Both the position numbers and the translations under genes were made by a program. A model generated the notes under the pieces. The model did not search any database. It saw only the letters and a list, made by a program, of their open reading frames with translations, and was not told the DNA's origin. Source: CADCUY01 sp964242735 (GTDB lineage: Bacteria; Actinomycetota; Actinomycetes; Actinomycetales; Quadrisphaeraceae). From it: a stretch of DNA of 64,000 nucleotides. Shown here in pieces: positions 7,883 through 15,727 of the stretch. The stretch is taken from positions 1-64,000 of the forward strand of contig CAXTAK010000013.1 in assembly GCA_964242735.1 (NCBI GenBank), in the 5' to 3' direction. Numbering within the stretch: the first letter of the stretch is position 1; each line of letters opens with the position of its first letter.

Positions 7883-8455
7883 ATGCGCAAGATCGTCGTC
7901 CAGATGTCGCTGTCGCTGGACGGGTACTTCGAGGGACCGGACCACGACATCAGCTGGCACCTGGTCGACGAGGAGCTGCACGCGCACTTCAACGCCCACC
8001 TCGCGATCAGCAGCGCCTTCCTCGAGGGCCGGGTCACCTACGAGCTCATGGAAGCGTTCTGGCCGACCGCCGACCAGGACCTCGAGCACCCGCCGGTGAT
8101 GCGCGAGTTCGCCGGAATCTGGCGGGCGGTGCCGAAGATCGTGTTCTCCCGCACCCTGCGCCAGGTCGGCCCAAACGCCTTGCTGCGGACACAGGTGGAC
8201 CCCGACGAGGTCCGCGCGCTGCAGCAGCAGCCCGGTGGAGACATGACCCTCGGCGGGGTGGACCTGATCGGGACCTTCCGCCGACTGAGCCTGGTCGATG
8301 AGTACCGGCTCTACGTCAACCCCGTCCTCATCGGCCGCGGTCGACGGCTCTTCGAGACCACCGACGACCCCACCGACCTGGAGCTGGTGGAGACCCGTCG
8401 GTTCGGCAACGGCGTGGTCCTGCTGCGGTACACCGTCCGCCGCGTCGTGCCCTGA
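7883..8455 (+). CDS. dihydrofolate reductase family protein, copy 3
   Basis: A 190-residue protein of the longer subgroup, with an extra N-terminal motif FEGPDHDISWHLVDEELHAH and a central REFAGIWRAVPKIVFSRTL. GGVDLIGTFRRLSLVDEY is the cofactor-side turn, and NPVLIGRGRRLF and FGNGVVLLRY close the fold. It is clearly closer to the protein at 41524-42093 than to its two neighbours. agaggagg precedes ATG 7883, 26 bases after copy 2. Probably an NADPH-dependent reductase; substrate unknown. Confidence 0.88.
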   Translation: MRKIVVQMSLSLDGYFEGPDHDISWHLVDEELHAHFNAHLAISSAFLEGRVTYELMEAFWPTADQDLEHPPVMREFAGIWRAVPKIVFSRTLRQVGPNALLRTQVDPDEVRALQQQPGGDMTLGGVDLIGTFRRLSLVDEYRLYVNPVLIGRGRRLFETTDDPTDLELVETRRFGNGVVLLRYTVRRVVP

Positions 8456-8459
8456 CGGG

Positions 8460-8855
8460 TCACGAGGGGCTGCTCCGGCGGATGCGCTGCGGGCTGGAGC
8501 GGGGCACCCGCTCGACCTCGCACCGGGCCTCGAGGTCGACCTTGACGTAGCGCACGTAGTTGCCCAGCCTCCCGCCGGGGAACAGCGGGTCGGCGCGGTA
8601 GCGGACCTGGGCAGTCTCGACGACCAGCTGCAGCGGCACGCTGCCGTCGTCCCCGGCGTGGGCGTCGAGCACCTGGAGCACGTGGGCGCGCACGGCCTCG
8701 TACTGGGCCGCGTCCATCGTCCACCCGTCCAGGCCCCCGGGGCGGGTGGCGTTGAGCACCTGCACCCGTCCGCGCGACCGGGCCTCGGCGTCCGCAGCCC
8801 ACGCCCCCGCGGGGACGGGGCCGGCGTGCGGGTCGCGACCAGCGGCCCCGCTCAT
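8460..8855 (-). CDS. DUF6958-like hypothetical protein
   Basis: A 131-residue protein. It resembles small winged-helix-like proteins: GRVQVLNATRPGGLDGWTMDAAQYEAV, then an AHVLQVL helix and the closing YVRYVKVDLEARCEVERVP, which recalls the VQLDLEAKG motif of DUF6958. No catalytic residues are evident. Its start overlaps the stop of the upstream VOC gene by four bases, so the two are co-translated. The role is unknown; the family name is a moderate-confidence recognition. Confidence 0.6.
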   Translation of the reverse strand: MSGAAGRDPHAGPVPAGAWAADAEARSRGRVQVLNATRPGGLDGWTMDAAQYEAVRAHVLQVLDAHAGDDGSVPLQLVVETAQVRYRADPLFPGGRLGNYVRYVKVDLEARCEVERVPRSSPQRIRRSSPS

Positions 8856-9235
8856 CCCCCGGCGGGCCCTGCGGTGGAGCGGTACACGGAGAAGAGCGAG
8901 CCGTCGGGATCGCGCAGGTACGCCGAGCGGACCCCGCCGGGGTTGTCGGTCGGCGGCACCACGGTGGTGGCGCCCAGGTCCACGGCGTGGTCGTGGGCGG
9001 CGTCGACGTCGGGCACCTCGACGCCGAACAGCGCGTAGGGGCCCACCCCTGGCGGCGCCGGCATGATGCCGCCCGCCACGCCACCGCCTGCCGGGGGGAT
9101 CGCGAGGTAGGTGGCGGGGTCGCCCCTGCCCTGCCAGCCGAACAGGCCGCCGCAGAAGGCGGCCGCCCGTGGGACGTCGGTGGTGGCGATCTCGAACCAG
9201 GTCACCCGGCCGGTCACGGGCTGCGTCTCGGTCAT
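8852..9235 (-). CDS. VOC family protein
   Basis: A 127-residue glyoxalase-fold protein. It contains VTWFEIATTDVPRAAAFCGGLFGW, a Gly-rich AGGGVAGGIMP strand and YLRDPDGSLFSVYRS at the end. This is the single-domain VOC type found beside MarR or HxlR regulators. It is divergent from the MarR gene, with the shared operator candidate at 9258-9272 between them, so it is the likely regulated target. It is coupled to the DUF6958-like gene by an ATGA overlap. Confidence 0.85.
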   Translation of the reverse strand: MTETQPVTGRVTWFEIATTDVPRAAAFCGGLFGWQGRGDPATYLAIPPAGGGVAGGIMPAPPGVGPYALFGVEVPDVDAAHDHAVDLGATTVVPPTDNPGGVRSAYLRDPDGSLFSVYRSTAGPAGG

Positions 9236-9257
9236 GCCGGGATCATCACCGATGACG

Positions 9258-9272
9258 TCTTGAGCGTCAAGA
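9258..9272. promoter_or_regulatory. operator-like inverted repeat between VOC and MarR genes
   Basis: TCTTGA-GCG-TCAAGA, with 6-bp arms and a 3-bp centre, lies 22 bases upstream of one start and 33 upstream of the other. MarR-family sites commonly have this TTGA/TCAA form. Confidence 0.6.
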
Positions 9273-9293
9273 TGAGGAGGTGACGACCGCGGC

Positions 9294-9299
9294 TAGCCT
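9294..9299 (+). promoter_or_regulatory. -10-like hexamer, probable leaderless promoter
   Basis: TAGCCT ends six bases before the GTG at 9306, so transcription would start at or next to the start codon. Confidence 0.45.
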
Positions 9300-9305
9300 G
9301 ACCGC

Positions 9306-9788
9306 GTGCCCGATGCCACGGCCCCGACCCGGGACCCGCTCGTGGCCGCCTGCCGCCGCCTGGGAGAGGCCATGGACGTCTTCGACGCCACCGCCGCCCG
9401 CGCCCTGGGCATCGGGCGCAGCGACCTGCGGGCGCTGAACCTGCTGGAGGACGGCCCCCTGTCCGCGGGGGACGTCGGCGCCCGGCTGCACCTGACCAGC
9501 GGGTCGGTGACCACGCTGATCGACCGCCTCCTCGCCCGCGGCTACGTCACCCGCTCCCCCGACCCCGCCAACCGCCGCCGCGTGCTCGTCGAGCTCACAT
9601 CGGTGACCCACGCGGCCTTCGCCCGGGTCTACCGGCCCCTGGGCGAGCGCGTCATCGCTGCCACCGCGGGCATCCCCGCCTCCCAGCGCGCCGCCGCCGC
9701 CGACGCCCTGCACCGCATGGCCGACGCCTTCACCGCACCCTCCACCGACCCTGCGACCGCTCCCCGGGTGCCGGGCGACCCGCACTGA
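9306..9788 (+). CDS. MarR-family transcriptional regulator
   Basis: A 160-residue winged-helix regulator. The DNA-binding part covers about 35-100: LGIGRSDLRALNLLEDGPLSAGDVGARLHLTSGSVTTLIDRLLARGYV, followed by the wing SPDPANRRRVLVEL. The flanking helices form the dimerisation region. It is divergent from the VOC/DUF6958 pair, with an inverted repeat between them, which suggests local autoregulation. There is no ribosome site upstream of GTG 9306; a -10-like hexamer sits there instead. Confidence 0.87.
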   Translation: MPDATAPTRDPLVAACRRLGEAMDVFDATAARALGIGRSDLRALNLLEDGPLSAGDVGARLHLTSGSVTTLIDRLLARGYVTRSPDPANRRRVLVELTSVTHAAFARVYRPLGERVIAATAGIPASQRAAAADALHRMADAFTAPSTDPATAPRVPGDPH

Positions 9789-9801
9789 GAGGGCCCGCTC
9801 G

Positions 9802-9863
9802 GCTCGACGCACCCGGGACGCTGCGCAGCGCGGCATCCCGCCGTCCCGCACCGGGGGTCGAGC
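9802..9863. terminator. candidate bidirectional terminator
   Basis: Nested arms gctcgac (9802-9808)/gtcgagc (9857-9863) and gggacg (9815-9820)/cgtccc (9842-9847) lie between the convergent MarR and GNAT genes. Confidence 0.45.
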
Positions 9864-9912
9864 GACCAGGGCCCGCTCGGCGGAACCCCGCTCGGTGGCT
9901 CGGCCGGACGGG

Positions 9913-10407
9913 TCACCCGGGCTGGTCCGGCTCCTCGGGCTGCAGCGCGGTGTGGAAGAGGACCATGTCATCGCCCGGGGCGTAGTAGTCCCGGACCCGG
10001 GCCTCCTGCTCGTAGCCGAGACCGGCGTAGAAGGCGCGCGTCCGCACGAAGCCGGGCGTCCCGGAGGTCAGGACGAGGAGCAGGCGCTGTCCGCGGGCGC
10101 GCAGATCGCCCTCCACGTGGCGCATCAGCGCCCTGCCGCGCCCGCGGCCCTGGACGTCGGCGCGCACCCCGATCATCAGCAGCTCCCACGTCCCCTCAGT
10201 GCCGCGCACGGGCTCGTAGTACGCCACCCCGAGCAGCTCCCCGCCGTCCTCGTCCACGACGCAGGCGTGCCCCAGCGCTGCCGTGCGCGCGAGGTGGTCG
10301 GCCAGCAGGTCCGCGACGATCCCCACCTCCTCCACCGGGAACAGCCCCGAGGCGACGACCAGATCGAGCACCGCAGGGACGTCGACGGGCCGCAGGGCTC
10401 TGATCAC
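9913..10407 (-). CDS. GNAT-family N-acetyltransferase
   Basis: A 164-residue acetyl-CoA-dependent acetyltransferase. It begins VIRALRPVDVPAVLDLV, has the core strand LLMIGVRADVQGRGRGRALM with the Q-x-x-G-x-G/A pyrophosphate-binding loop, and ends TRAFYAGLGYEQEARVRDYY. The acceptor substrate is unknown. GTG 10407 is chosen because aggagg precedes it; an upstream GTG adds only a Pro/Arg-rich stretch. A C-terminal relic of a similar gene lies on the opposite strand at 10486-10561. Confidence 0.85.
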   Translation of the reverse strand: MIRALRPVDVPAVLDLVVASGLFPVEEVGIVADLLADHLARTAALGHACVVDEDGGELLGVAYYEPVRGTEGTWELLMIGVRADVQGRGRGRALMRHVEGDLRARGQRLLLVLTSGTPGFVRTRAFYAGLGYEQEARVRDYYAPGDDMVLFHTALQPEEPDQPG

Positions 10408-10485
10408 GGACGGGGCCTCCTGCGGTCCTCGGCGCCCCGGCGGGCACGACACGAGCAGGGTGCACCGACCAGGACGACGTCGTCC

Positions 10486-10561
10486 ACGAGGTTTCCGCCT
10501 CGACCGCGACTACTACGCCCTAGGCGACGACATGGTCCTGTTCCGCAAGTCCCTGCGCTGA
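10486..10561 (+). pseudogene. C-terminal relic of a GNAT acetyltransferase
   Basis: The frame ends GFRLDRDYYALGDDMVLFRKSL then stop. This closely matches RDYYAPGDDMVLFHTAL at the end of the adjacent GNAT protein. Nothing upstream of it is coding, so only the last 25 or so codons of a second copy survive, in opposite orientation. Confidence 0.65.
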
Positions 10562-10639
10562 TCGGCCACGACCGCCGGTCCCCAGCACCGGTGCCGGCCG
10601 CGGACACCACCTCCCCGCGGTCGGGCGACGGGCGGGACC

Positions 10640-11005
10640 TCACCGAGTGGGGGTCGCGCCGACGTGGCGGGCGCTGCGGGTGAGCCAGTCGACCAGTGCC
10701 TCGTCGTCGCCGACGACGGCCTGTGGCAGGACGAGGTACTGCCGGCTCTCGGGCTGGTCCGGGCCGTAGCGCAGCCGGGCCGCGCCGTGGACGTCGAGGA
10801 GCTCCACCTGGTCCGCTGAGGCGAGCTTGACGGCCAGGCCAGCGTCGGATAAGGAGGCGAGGGGGCGCCCGTCGGCGTAGGCCATCGTGCCGCCGAACAT
10901 CTGCCGGTCGGTGATCGGGAACGGCAGCTGCGCGCTCACCTGGTGGATGCGTGCCAGCAGCTGCCGGTGCACCGGCTCCACTGGACCGCGGTCCAGCTCG
11001 CTCAT
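10640..11005 (-). CDS. TfoX/Sxy N-terminal domain protein
   Basis: A 121-residue protein with the TfoX_N pattern: ITDRQMFGGTMAYADGRPLASL, GLAVKLAS and a closing DWLTRSARHV helix. In gammaproteobacteria TfoX controls competence. Stand-alone TfoX_N proteins in actinobacteria have no established role. Its ATG overlaps the stop of the upstream VOC gene by four bases, so the two form an operon. Confidence 0.82.
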   Translation of the reverse strand: MSELDRGPVEPVHRQLLARIHQVSAQLPFPITDRQMFGGTMAYADGRPLASLSDAGLAVKLASADQVELLDVHGAARLRYGPDQPESRQYLVLPQAVVGDDEALVDWLTRSARHVGATPTR

Positions 11006-11436
11006 GCCAGGGGGGTGGCGATCTCGATCAGCACCCCGTCGGGGTCGCGCACGTAGGCGACCGCCTGGCCCCACGCCTTGGTGGTCGCCTCGGTCAGCAG
11101 GCTCCCGCCAGCCTCCAGGGCGGCGCGGACGACACCGGGCACATCATCGGTGGTGAAGGCCAGCTCGGTGCCCAGCGGGGGGCGGGCGGGGTCGTGGGCG
11201 GTGTACCCGCCGGGCAGGTTCGACGCGCCCAGCTGCGCGGAGGCGAAGGCCAGGATCGTGGTCCCGGTCTCCAGCTCGGCGTACTGCCCCCCGGGGTCGG
11301 CCAGGCGGAGCCCGAAGCCGAAGGCGCGCTGGTAGAACGCGGCGGTAGCGGTGACGTCCGCGACGTACACGATCGTCCACGCGAAGGCGACAGGGCCCGC
11401 GACTGTGTCCTCGGATGTGTCGGTGGCTGAGGTCAT
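11002..11436 (-). CDS. VOC family protein
   Basis: A 144-residue protein with AWTIVYVADVTATAAFYQRAFGF, ELAFTTDDVPGVVRAALEAGG and YVRDPDGVLIEIATP. The two-module glyoxalase fold is clear, and the terminal E of LIEI may bind metal. The substrate is unknown. It begins 54 bases from the divergent WYL regulator, which may control it, and is coupled downstream to the TfoX-like gene. Confidence 0.86.
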   Translation of the reverse strand: MTSATDTSEDTVAGPVAFAWTIVYVADVTATAAFYQRAFGFGLRLADPGGQYAELETGTTILAFASAQLGASNLPGGYTAHDPARPPLGTELAFTTDDVPGVVRAALEAGGSLLTEATTKAWGQAVAYVRDPDGVLIEIATPLA

Positions 11437-11490
11437 CGCGGGAGCCTGGCAGCCTCGTGCGACAGCAGGGTGTCGGAGTAGCCCGGCCAA

Positions 11491-12204
11491 GTGGACGGGT
11501 CGGAGGCGGTGGTGAACCGGTTGGAGCGGCTGTACGCCGTCACCGAGGAGGTGCGCCGAAGTGCCCCGGCGCCTGTCACGGCCGCTCGACTGGCCCGGCG
11601 GTTCGAGGTCAGCCGCCGCACCATCGAACGCGACCTCGCCGCCCTGGCCGCCGCCGGCGTCCCCCTGCGAGCCCGCCAGGGCCGCGGCGGGGGTCACGCC
11701 ATCGACCCCGTCCCGGGCCGGGCGGTGCTCGCCTTCACCCCAGTGGAGATCACGGCGCTGCTCCTGGCGCTGCGCGTGGCGGAGGGCATGCCGTTCACCG
11801 ACGCCGCCCGCGCGGCCACCGCCCGCCTCGCCGACGCCCTCCCCGACGCCACCCGTGTGCAGGTCGAGCACCTCCGGGCGCGGATCAGGGTGGTCCCCCA
11901 CCGCGACCCACCACACCCCCGGATCAAGGCCGCGGTCGAGGAAGCGGTGCGCCGCCGCGTGGTGGTGCGCCTGGACTACACCGACCGGACCGGGGTCGCC
12001 ACCACCCGTGACGTCGACTCCGTCGGCTTCTACACCGCCCACGACGGGTGGGCCCTGGTCGGCTGGTGCCACCTGCGCCATGCGGGGCGGATGTTCCGCC
12101 TCGACCGCATCGACCGAGCCGTCCTCACCGACACCCCGACCACGCACCACGACCTCGAGCAGACCATGGGCTGGGTCCCCCACCCCGGCCACCCACCCGG
12201 CTGA
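11491..12204 (+). CDS. WYL-domain transcriptional regulator (YafY-like)
   Basis: A 237-residue regulator. An N-terminal DeoR-type helix-turn-helix covers about 10-65 (VTAARLARRFEVSRRTIERDLAAL). A linker follows, then a WYL ligand-sensing domain at about 145-215 (VRLDYTDRTGVATTRDVDSVGFYT, WALVGWCHLR, MFRLDRI). Here the WYL signature reads WAL, which is common in the family. The start is GTG 11491 or GTG 11509/11512 before NRLERLY. The gene is divergent from VOC/TfoX, the likely target pair. Confidence 0.87.
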   Translation: MDGSEAVVNRLERLYAVTEEVRRSAPAPVTAARLARRFEVSRRTIERDLAALAAAGVPLRARQGRGGGHAIDPVPGRAVLAFTPVEITALLLALRVAEGMPFTDAARAATARLADALPDATRVQVEHLRARIRVVPHRDPPHPRIKAAVEEAVRRRVVVRLDYTDRTGVATTRDVDSVGFYTAHDGWALVGWCHLRHAGRMFRLDRIDRAVLTDTPTTHHDLEQTMGWVPHPGHPPG

Positions 12205-12459
12205 CCTCACCCACCACCGCGCCCCAGCCGCTACCAAGATCACCCCACTGTCGGGAAACCATGGCGGTCTCAGGGGGTCAGCGCACCACCACTTAGTTGA
12301 TCATCGGCTGGTGGAGGTCGTGGTGGCGGTGGACTACGGGTTGGACCCGGTGCAGGAGGCGGCTGGGGCGCCGGCCGCAATCTTGTCCGGTAGCCGAAGG
12401 GCGTGCGGCACGGGTCGGCCCCATCCTGCGCGCAGCACCGCGCGTCGTTGGAAGGCTGG

Positions 12460-12775
12460 CCAGCTGATCGGCGCGCTGCCGGGGTTCACGCTCACGGAGA
12501 TGCCGCGGCACGGCAACCTCTCGTTCTGCTGCGGCGCCGGTGGCGCCCGAATGTGGATGGAGGAGGAGCTCGGCACCAGGATCAACGGCAACCGCACCGA
12601 GGAGGCGGTGGCCACCGGTGCCGACCAGATCGCCGTCGCCTGCCCGTTCTGCCGGGTGATGCTGTCCGACGCCCTGACGTCCCAGCAGGCCGCCGGCTCC
12701 GCACCCGAGAGCGTCGAGGTCGTGGACGTCGCGCAGATGCTGCTGGCCGCCGTCCGGCGCGGAACCCCCGCCTGA
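12460..12775 (+). pseudogene. C-terminal fragment of a CCG-domain Fe-S oxidoreductase
   Basis: About 100 codons ending at TGA 12775. They contain LSFCCGAGGARMWMEE and IAVACPFCRVMLSDAL, the cysteine-rich (CCG) domain of HdrB/GlcF-like iron-sulfur oxidoreductases. The expected preceding several hundred residues (ferredoxin-like domain and first CCG domain) are absent, and upstream DNA in this frame is non-coding. The gene has lost its 5' part, probably by deletion or insertion near 12300-12450. Confidence 0.8.
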
Positions 12776-12791
12776 CCCCGCCTCCCCCACC

Positions 12792-12886
12792 CCGTGCGTG
12801 CCGGAGTGCACGTTGCGTGCCGGAGTACTCGTTTCGGGGCCGCTGGAGTGCACTCCGGCACGCAGAGCGGACTCCGGCACGCACGG
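12792..12886. repeat. nested palindromic (REP-like) repeat
   Basis: Four copies of a TGCGTGCCGGAGT-type unit occur in 95 bases, two forward (from 12795 and 12814) and two reversed (12852-12864 and 12871-12883). The outer arms 12792-12807 and 12871-12886 are a perfect 16-bp inverted repeat. The unit could fold as nested or paired hairpins and act as a terminator or REP element. Confidence 0.75.
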
Positions 12887-13014
12887 CGGCGGCAGCGCCG
12901 GAAAAATCTTGAAGAAGATCCAGGCCTGGCTGTCGATCCGGCGGCAGGGTGTTCGTCGTCGCTGATGACGGAGCCGGACAGGCCGGCCCGCGACCCAGTG
13001 CAGGAGGCAGCTCC

Positions 13015-13371
13015 ATGGCCAAGTACGCGATCCTCATCTACGACGACCCGTCCGTCTACGCGACCATGTCGCCCGAGGCGTGGGGCGCGGTGGTCGACGC
13101 GCACAGCGCGTTCGTCAAGCAGGTCTTCGAGCTCGGTGGGTCCCTGGCGGGCGGGGAGGCGCTCGCGTCCACGACGACGGCCACCTCGGTCAGGGGTGGC
13201 GGCACGGTGACGGACGGCCCGTTCGTCGAGACCAAGGAGGCCCTCGGCGGCTTCTACGTCGTCGAGGCGCGCGACCTCGACCACGCCCTTGAGATGGCCA
13301 AGCTGTGCCCGGCCCCCGGCGGCGGCGTCGAGGTCCGCCCGGTCGTGGACCCGACGGCGAACCCGTTCTGA
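13015..13371 (+). CDS. YCII-related (DGPF-domain) protein
   Basis: A 118-residue protein: MAKYAILIYDDPSVYATM, then the family signature TDGPFVETKEALGGFYVVEARD and VEVRPVVDP at the end. DGPF proteins are conserved partners of ECF42 sigma factors and may act in signalling or in the regulated response. The mechanism is not established. caggaggc precedes ATG 13015. The sigma gene follows with overlap, the standard ECF42 context. Confidence 0.9.
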   Translation: MAKYAILIYDDPSVYATMSPEAWGAVVDAHSAFVKQVFELGGSLAGGEALASTTTATSVRGGGTVTDGPFVETKEALGGFYVVEARDLDHALEMAKLCPAPGGGVEVRPVVDPTANPF

Positions 13372-14693
13372 CCGCTCCCCGCGACGAGCCGACCGCGTCC
13401 GCCGTCCAGGCGGACGCGGTCGCTGTCGCGCTGGCGCAGGCCCACCGCTCCGAGTGGGCCTTCGTGCTGTCCGCCACGGTGCGCGTCGCGGGCGACCTGG
13501 ACGTCGCGGAGGAGTGCGCGCAGGAGGCGTACGTCAGCGCGCTGCGGGCCTGGACCCGGGACGGCGTCCCGGAGCGGCCCGGCGCGTGGCTGACCACGGC
13601 AGCGCGGAACCAGGCGCTGGACCGGTTGCGTCGTGAGGTCACCCTCCGGCGCAAGCTCCCGCTGCTCGTGGAGCCGGCGACCGTCGACCCGCACGACCCG
13701 CACGACCCGGCCGACTCGGACTGGCCCGACGCCCCGGTGCCGGACGACCGGCTCCGGCTGGTGTTCACCTGCTGCCACCCCACCCTCGCCCCCGAGGCCC
13801 GCGTCGCCCTCACCCTGCGCCTGGTCTGCGGCGTGCCCACGCCCGACGTCGCCCGGGCGTTCCTCGTGTCCGAGCCGACGATGGCGGCACGGATCACCCG
13901 GGCCAAGAAGAAGATCTCCGAAGCGCGGATCCCCTACCGGGTTCCGGGCCGGGCGGAGCTGCCCGAGCGCCTGGACAGCGTGCTCACCGCCGTCCACCTG
14001 CTCTTCAGCACCGGCCACACGGCCGGCGAGGGGGATGCGCTCGTCCGCCAGGAGCTCTGCGACCGGGCCCTGCACCTCGCGCGCACCCTCGCCGCGCTGC
14101 TCCCCGAGCAGGCCGAGACCCGCGGCCTGCTGGGTCTGCTGCTCCTCACCGACGCGCGCCGGGCCACCCGGACCGACGAGCAGGGCCAGCTGCTCCTGCT
14201 CGCCGACCAGGACCGGACGCGCTGGGACCAGCGCGCGGTCCTGGAGGGGCTCACGGTGACGGCCGGGGCGCTGGCGTCCGGCCCACCGGGGCGGTTCACC
14301 CTGCAGGCGGCGATCGCCGGCGTGCACGCGATGGCGCCGTCCCTGCAGCAGACCGACTGGCCGCGCGTCGTGCACCTCTACGACCGGCTGCTGGCGGTGT
14401 GGAACACCCCGGTGGTCGCGCTCAACCGGGCCGCCGCCGTGGCGTTCGCTGACGGTCCGGCCGCCGCCCTGCCGCTCCTCGACGAGCTGGCGACCGATCC
14501 CCGGCTCGCCGACTACCCCTACCTTCCCGCCACCCGCGCCGACCTGCTGCGCCGCCTCGGCGACGCCGCCGGCGCGGCTCAGTCGTACCGGCGCGCGATG
14601 GAGCTCACGGCGAACGCCGCGGAGCGCGCCTTCCTGGAGCAGCGCCTGGCCCAGGTCAGCCGCGCCGCCGGCGCCGAGCCCGCGCCCGGCTGA
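13305..14693 (+). CDS. ECF42-type sigma factor with DUF6596/TPR-like tail
   Basis: A sigma factor of up to 462 residues. Region 2 contains EECAQEAYVSALRAW and GAWLTTAARNQALDRLRRE. Region 4 contains LVFTCCHPTLAPEARVALTLRLVCGV and PTMAARITRAKKKI. A long helical DUF6596 tail follows (LLFSTGHTAGEGDALVRQELCDRALHLART, LNRAAAVAFADGPAAAL). The only in-frame ATG/GTG/TTG before region 2 is GTG 13305, inside the DGPF gene. Its first 20 residues are an Arg/Pro-rich shadow, so translation may begin nearer 13368, where CTG overlaps the upstream TGA. Confidence 0.88.
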   Translation: MPGPRRRRRGPPGRGPDGEPVLTAPRDEPTASAVQADAVAVALAQAHRSEWAFVLSATVRVAGDLDVAEECAQEAYVSALRAWTRDGVPERPGAWLTTAARNQALDRLRREVTLRRKLPLLVEPATVDPHDPHDPADSDWPDAPVPDDRLRLVFTCCHPTLAPEARVALTLRLVCGVPTPDVARAFLVSEPTMAARITRAKKKISEARIPYRVPGRAELPERLDSVLTAVHLLFSTGHTAGEGDALVRQELCDRALHLARTLAALLPEQAETRGLLGLLLLTDARRATRTDEQGQLLLLADQDRTRWDQRAVLEGLTVTAGALASGPPGRFTLQAAIAGVHAMAPSLQQTDWPRVVHLYDRLLAVWNTPVVALNRAAAVAFADGPAAALPLLDELATDPRLADYPYLPATRADLLRRLGDAAGAAQSYRRAMELTANAAERAFLEQRLAQVSRAAGAEPAPG

Positions 14694-14789
14694 GGACGGC
14701 GGGCTCGGCGTCGTGCCGGCTCAGCCGCTCGTCCATCACGTCCGACAGCCAAACAGACCCAACCCCGATGATCTACAAGACACCCTCTA

Positions 14790-14825
14790 GCCCGCACACC
14801 ACCATGGCCGACTGAACTCCGGGGC
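14790..14825. repeat. short repeat shared with an IS256-remnant border
   Basis: The bases cgcacaccaccatggccgactg at 14793-14814 resemble cgcacaccaccatcgcggactc at 22726-22747, next to the IS256 remnant. It may be an old IS end. Confidence 0.3.
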
Positions 14826-14839
14826 GACGCCCCGTGGGC

Positions 14840-15628
14840 TCAGGGTGCGACGGCGAAGGCGACCACACGCTGCAAGGCGTCGAAGGTCTCCAGCGTCTCC
14901 TTGCTCTCATCGCGCAGGGAGCACAAGGCTTCATCGTGCTCGTGGCCGTGGGTGGCCACGGCCTCCTCGGCCACTCTGCGCTCGGCGGATCGCCACGCCG
15001 AGCGGGTCTGGACGACGACATCGTCGAAGCCGGCGGCCTCCAGATCGCGGGAGAGGTCGAGGTGGCGCACCCGTGCCTTGAGCAGCGGGTCCCCTGGTGT
15101 CGTCGCCTGCCATGCGGTCAGCGCCAGTCGCCCTCCTGGGCGCAGCACTCTGCGGAACTCGCGCACGGCATCCACCGGGGGCTCGGCGAACTGGACCGAG
15201 TCGGTGCAGATGAGCGCGTCTGCTGACGCGGTCGCCAGGCCGGTCTCGGTCAGGGTGGCGACGCGGAAGTCCGCCTGTCCATCGGAGAGGTGGCGGGCGG
15301 CGATGTCGCGGGCCTCTCCCACAGCGACAGCGGAGAAGTCGACCCCGACGAGCGTGGCGCCCAGGCGTCGGGCCAGCTCCACGCCGTAGCCGCCGCGCCC
15401 GCACGCGACGTCGACGAGGACCCCACCCTCGGGCAGACGGAGCCCATCGGCGATCTCGCTGAGCGCGTCCCAGTGCAGGATGCCAGCAGACCCGAGCCAG
15501 GACGGGATCCCCAGGTGGCGCTGGAGGATGGCGTCCTTCGTCGGTGAGACCGCCATGTCCGCGTACCACTGGTCGAAGTAGGCGCTGCCGCGGGCAGGCT
15601 GCTGGGACTCGAGCTGCTCGTCCGTCAC
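14840..15628 (-). CDS. class I SAM-dependent methyltransferase
   Basis: A 262-residue methyltransferase. Motif I is VLVDVACGRGGYGVELARRLG, then the acidic loop VGVDFSAVAV, motif IV ALICTDSVQFAEPP and post-motif region FRRVLRPGGRLALTAWQ. The type is the generic methyltransferase_11/25 fold; the N-terminal YFDQWYADM segment often precedes it in small-molecule methyltransferases. The substrate is unknown. GTG 15628 is chosen because upstream codons are not protein-like. Confidence 0.85.
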   Translation of the reverse strand: MTDEQLESQQPARGSAYFDQWYADMAVSPTKDAILQRHLGIPSWLGSAGILHWDALSEIADGLRLPEGGVLVDVACGRGGYGVELARRLGATLVGVDFSAVAVGEARDIAARHLSDGQADFRVATLTETGLATASADALICTDSVQFAEPPVDAVREFRRVLRPGGRLALTAWQATTPGDPLLKARVRHLDLSRDLEAAGFDDVVVQTRSAWRSAERRVAEEAVATHGHEHDEALCSLRDESKETLETFDALQRVVAFAVAP

Positions 15629-15727
15629 CGAGGCAGTCTCGCGTGGGTAGACTCGCCCCCGGCTTGGGACTACTGCACCGGACCTACACGCAGGGCCAAC
15701 GAGGGTCGCTGACAGGCGTTCCACCGC

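Noticed and set aside
6669..8455. Any of the three reductase-like genes being housekeeping folA
   Set aside because: The motifs are of the RibD C-terminal/YyaP-like subgroup, not FolA, and the genes are in tandem accessory copies.
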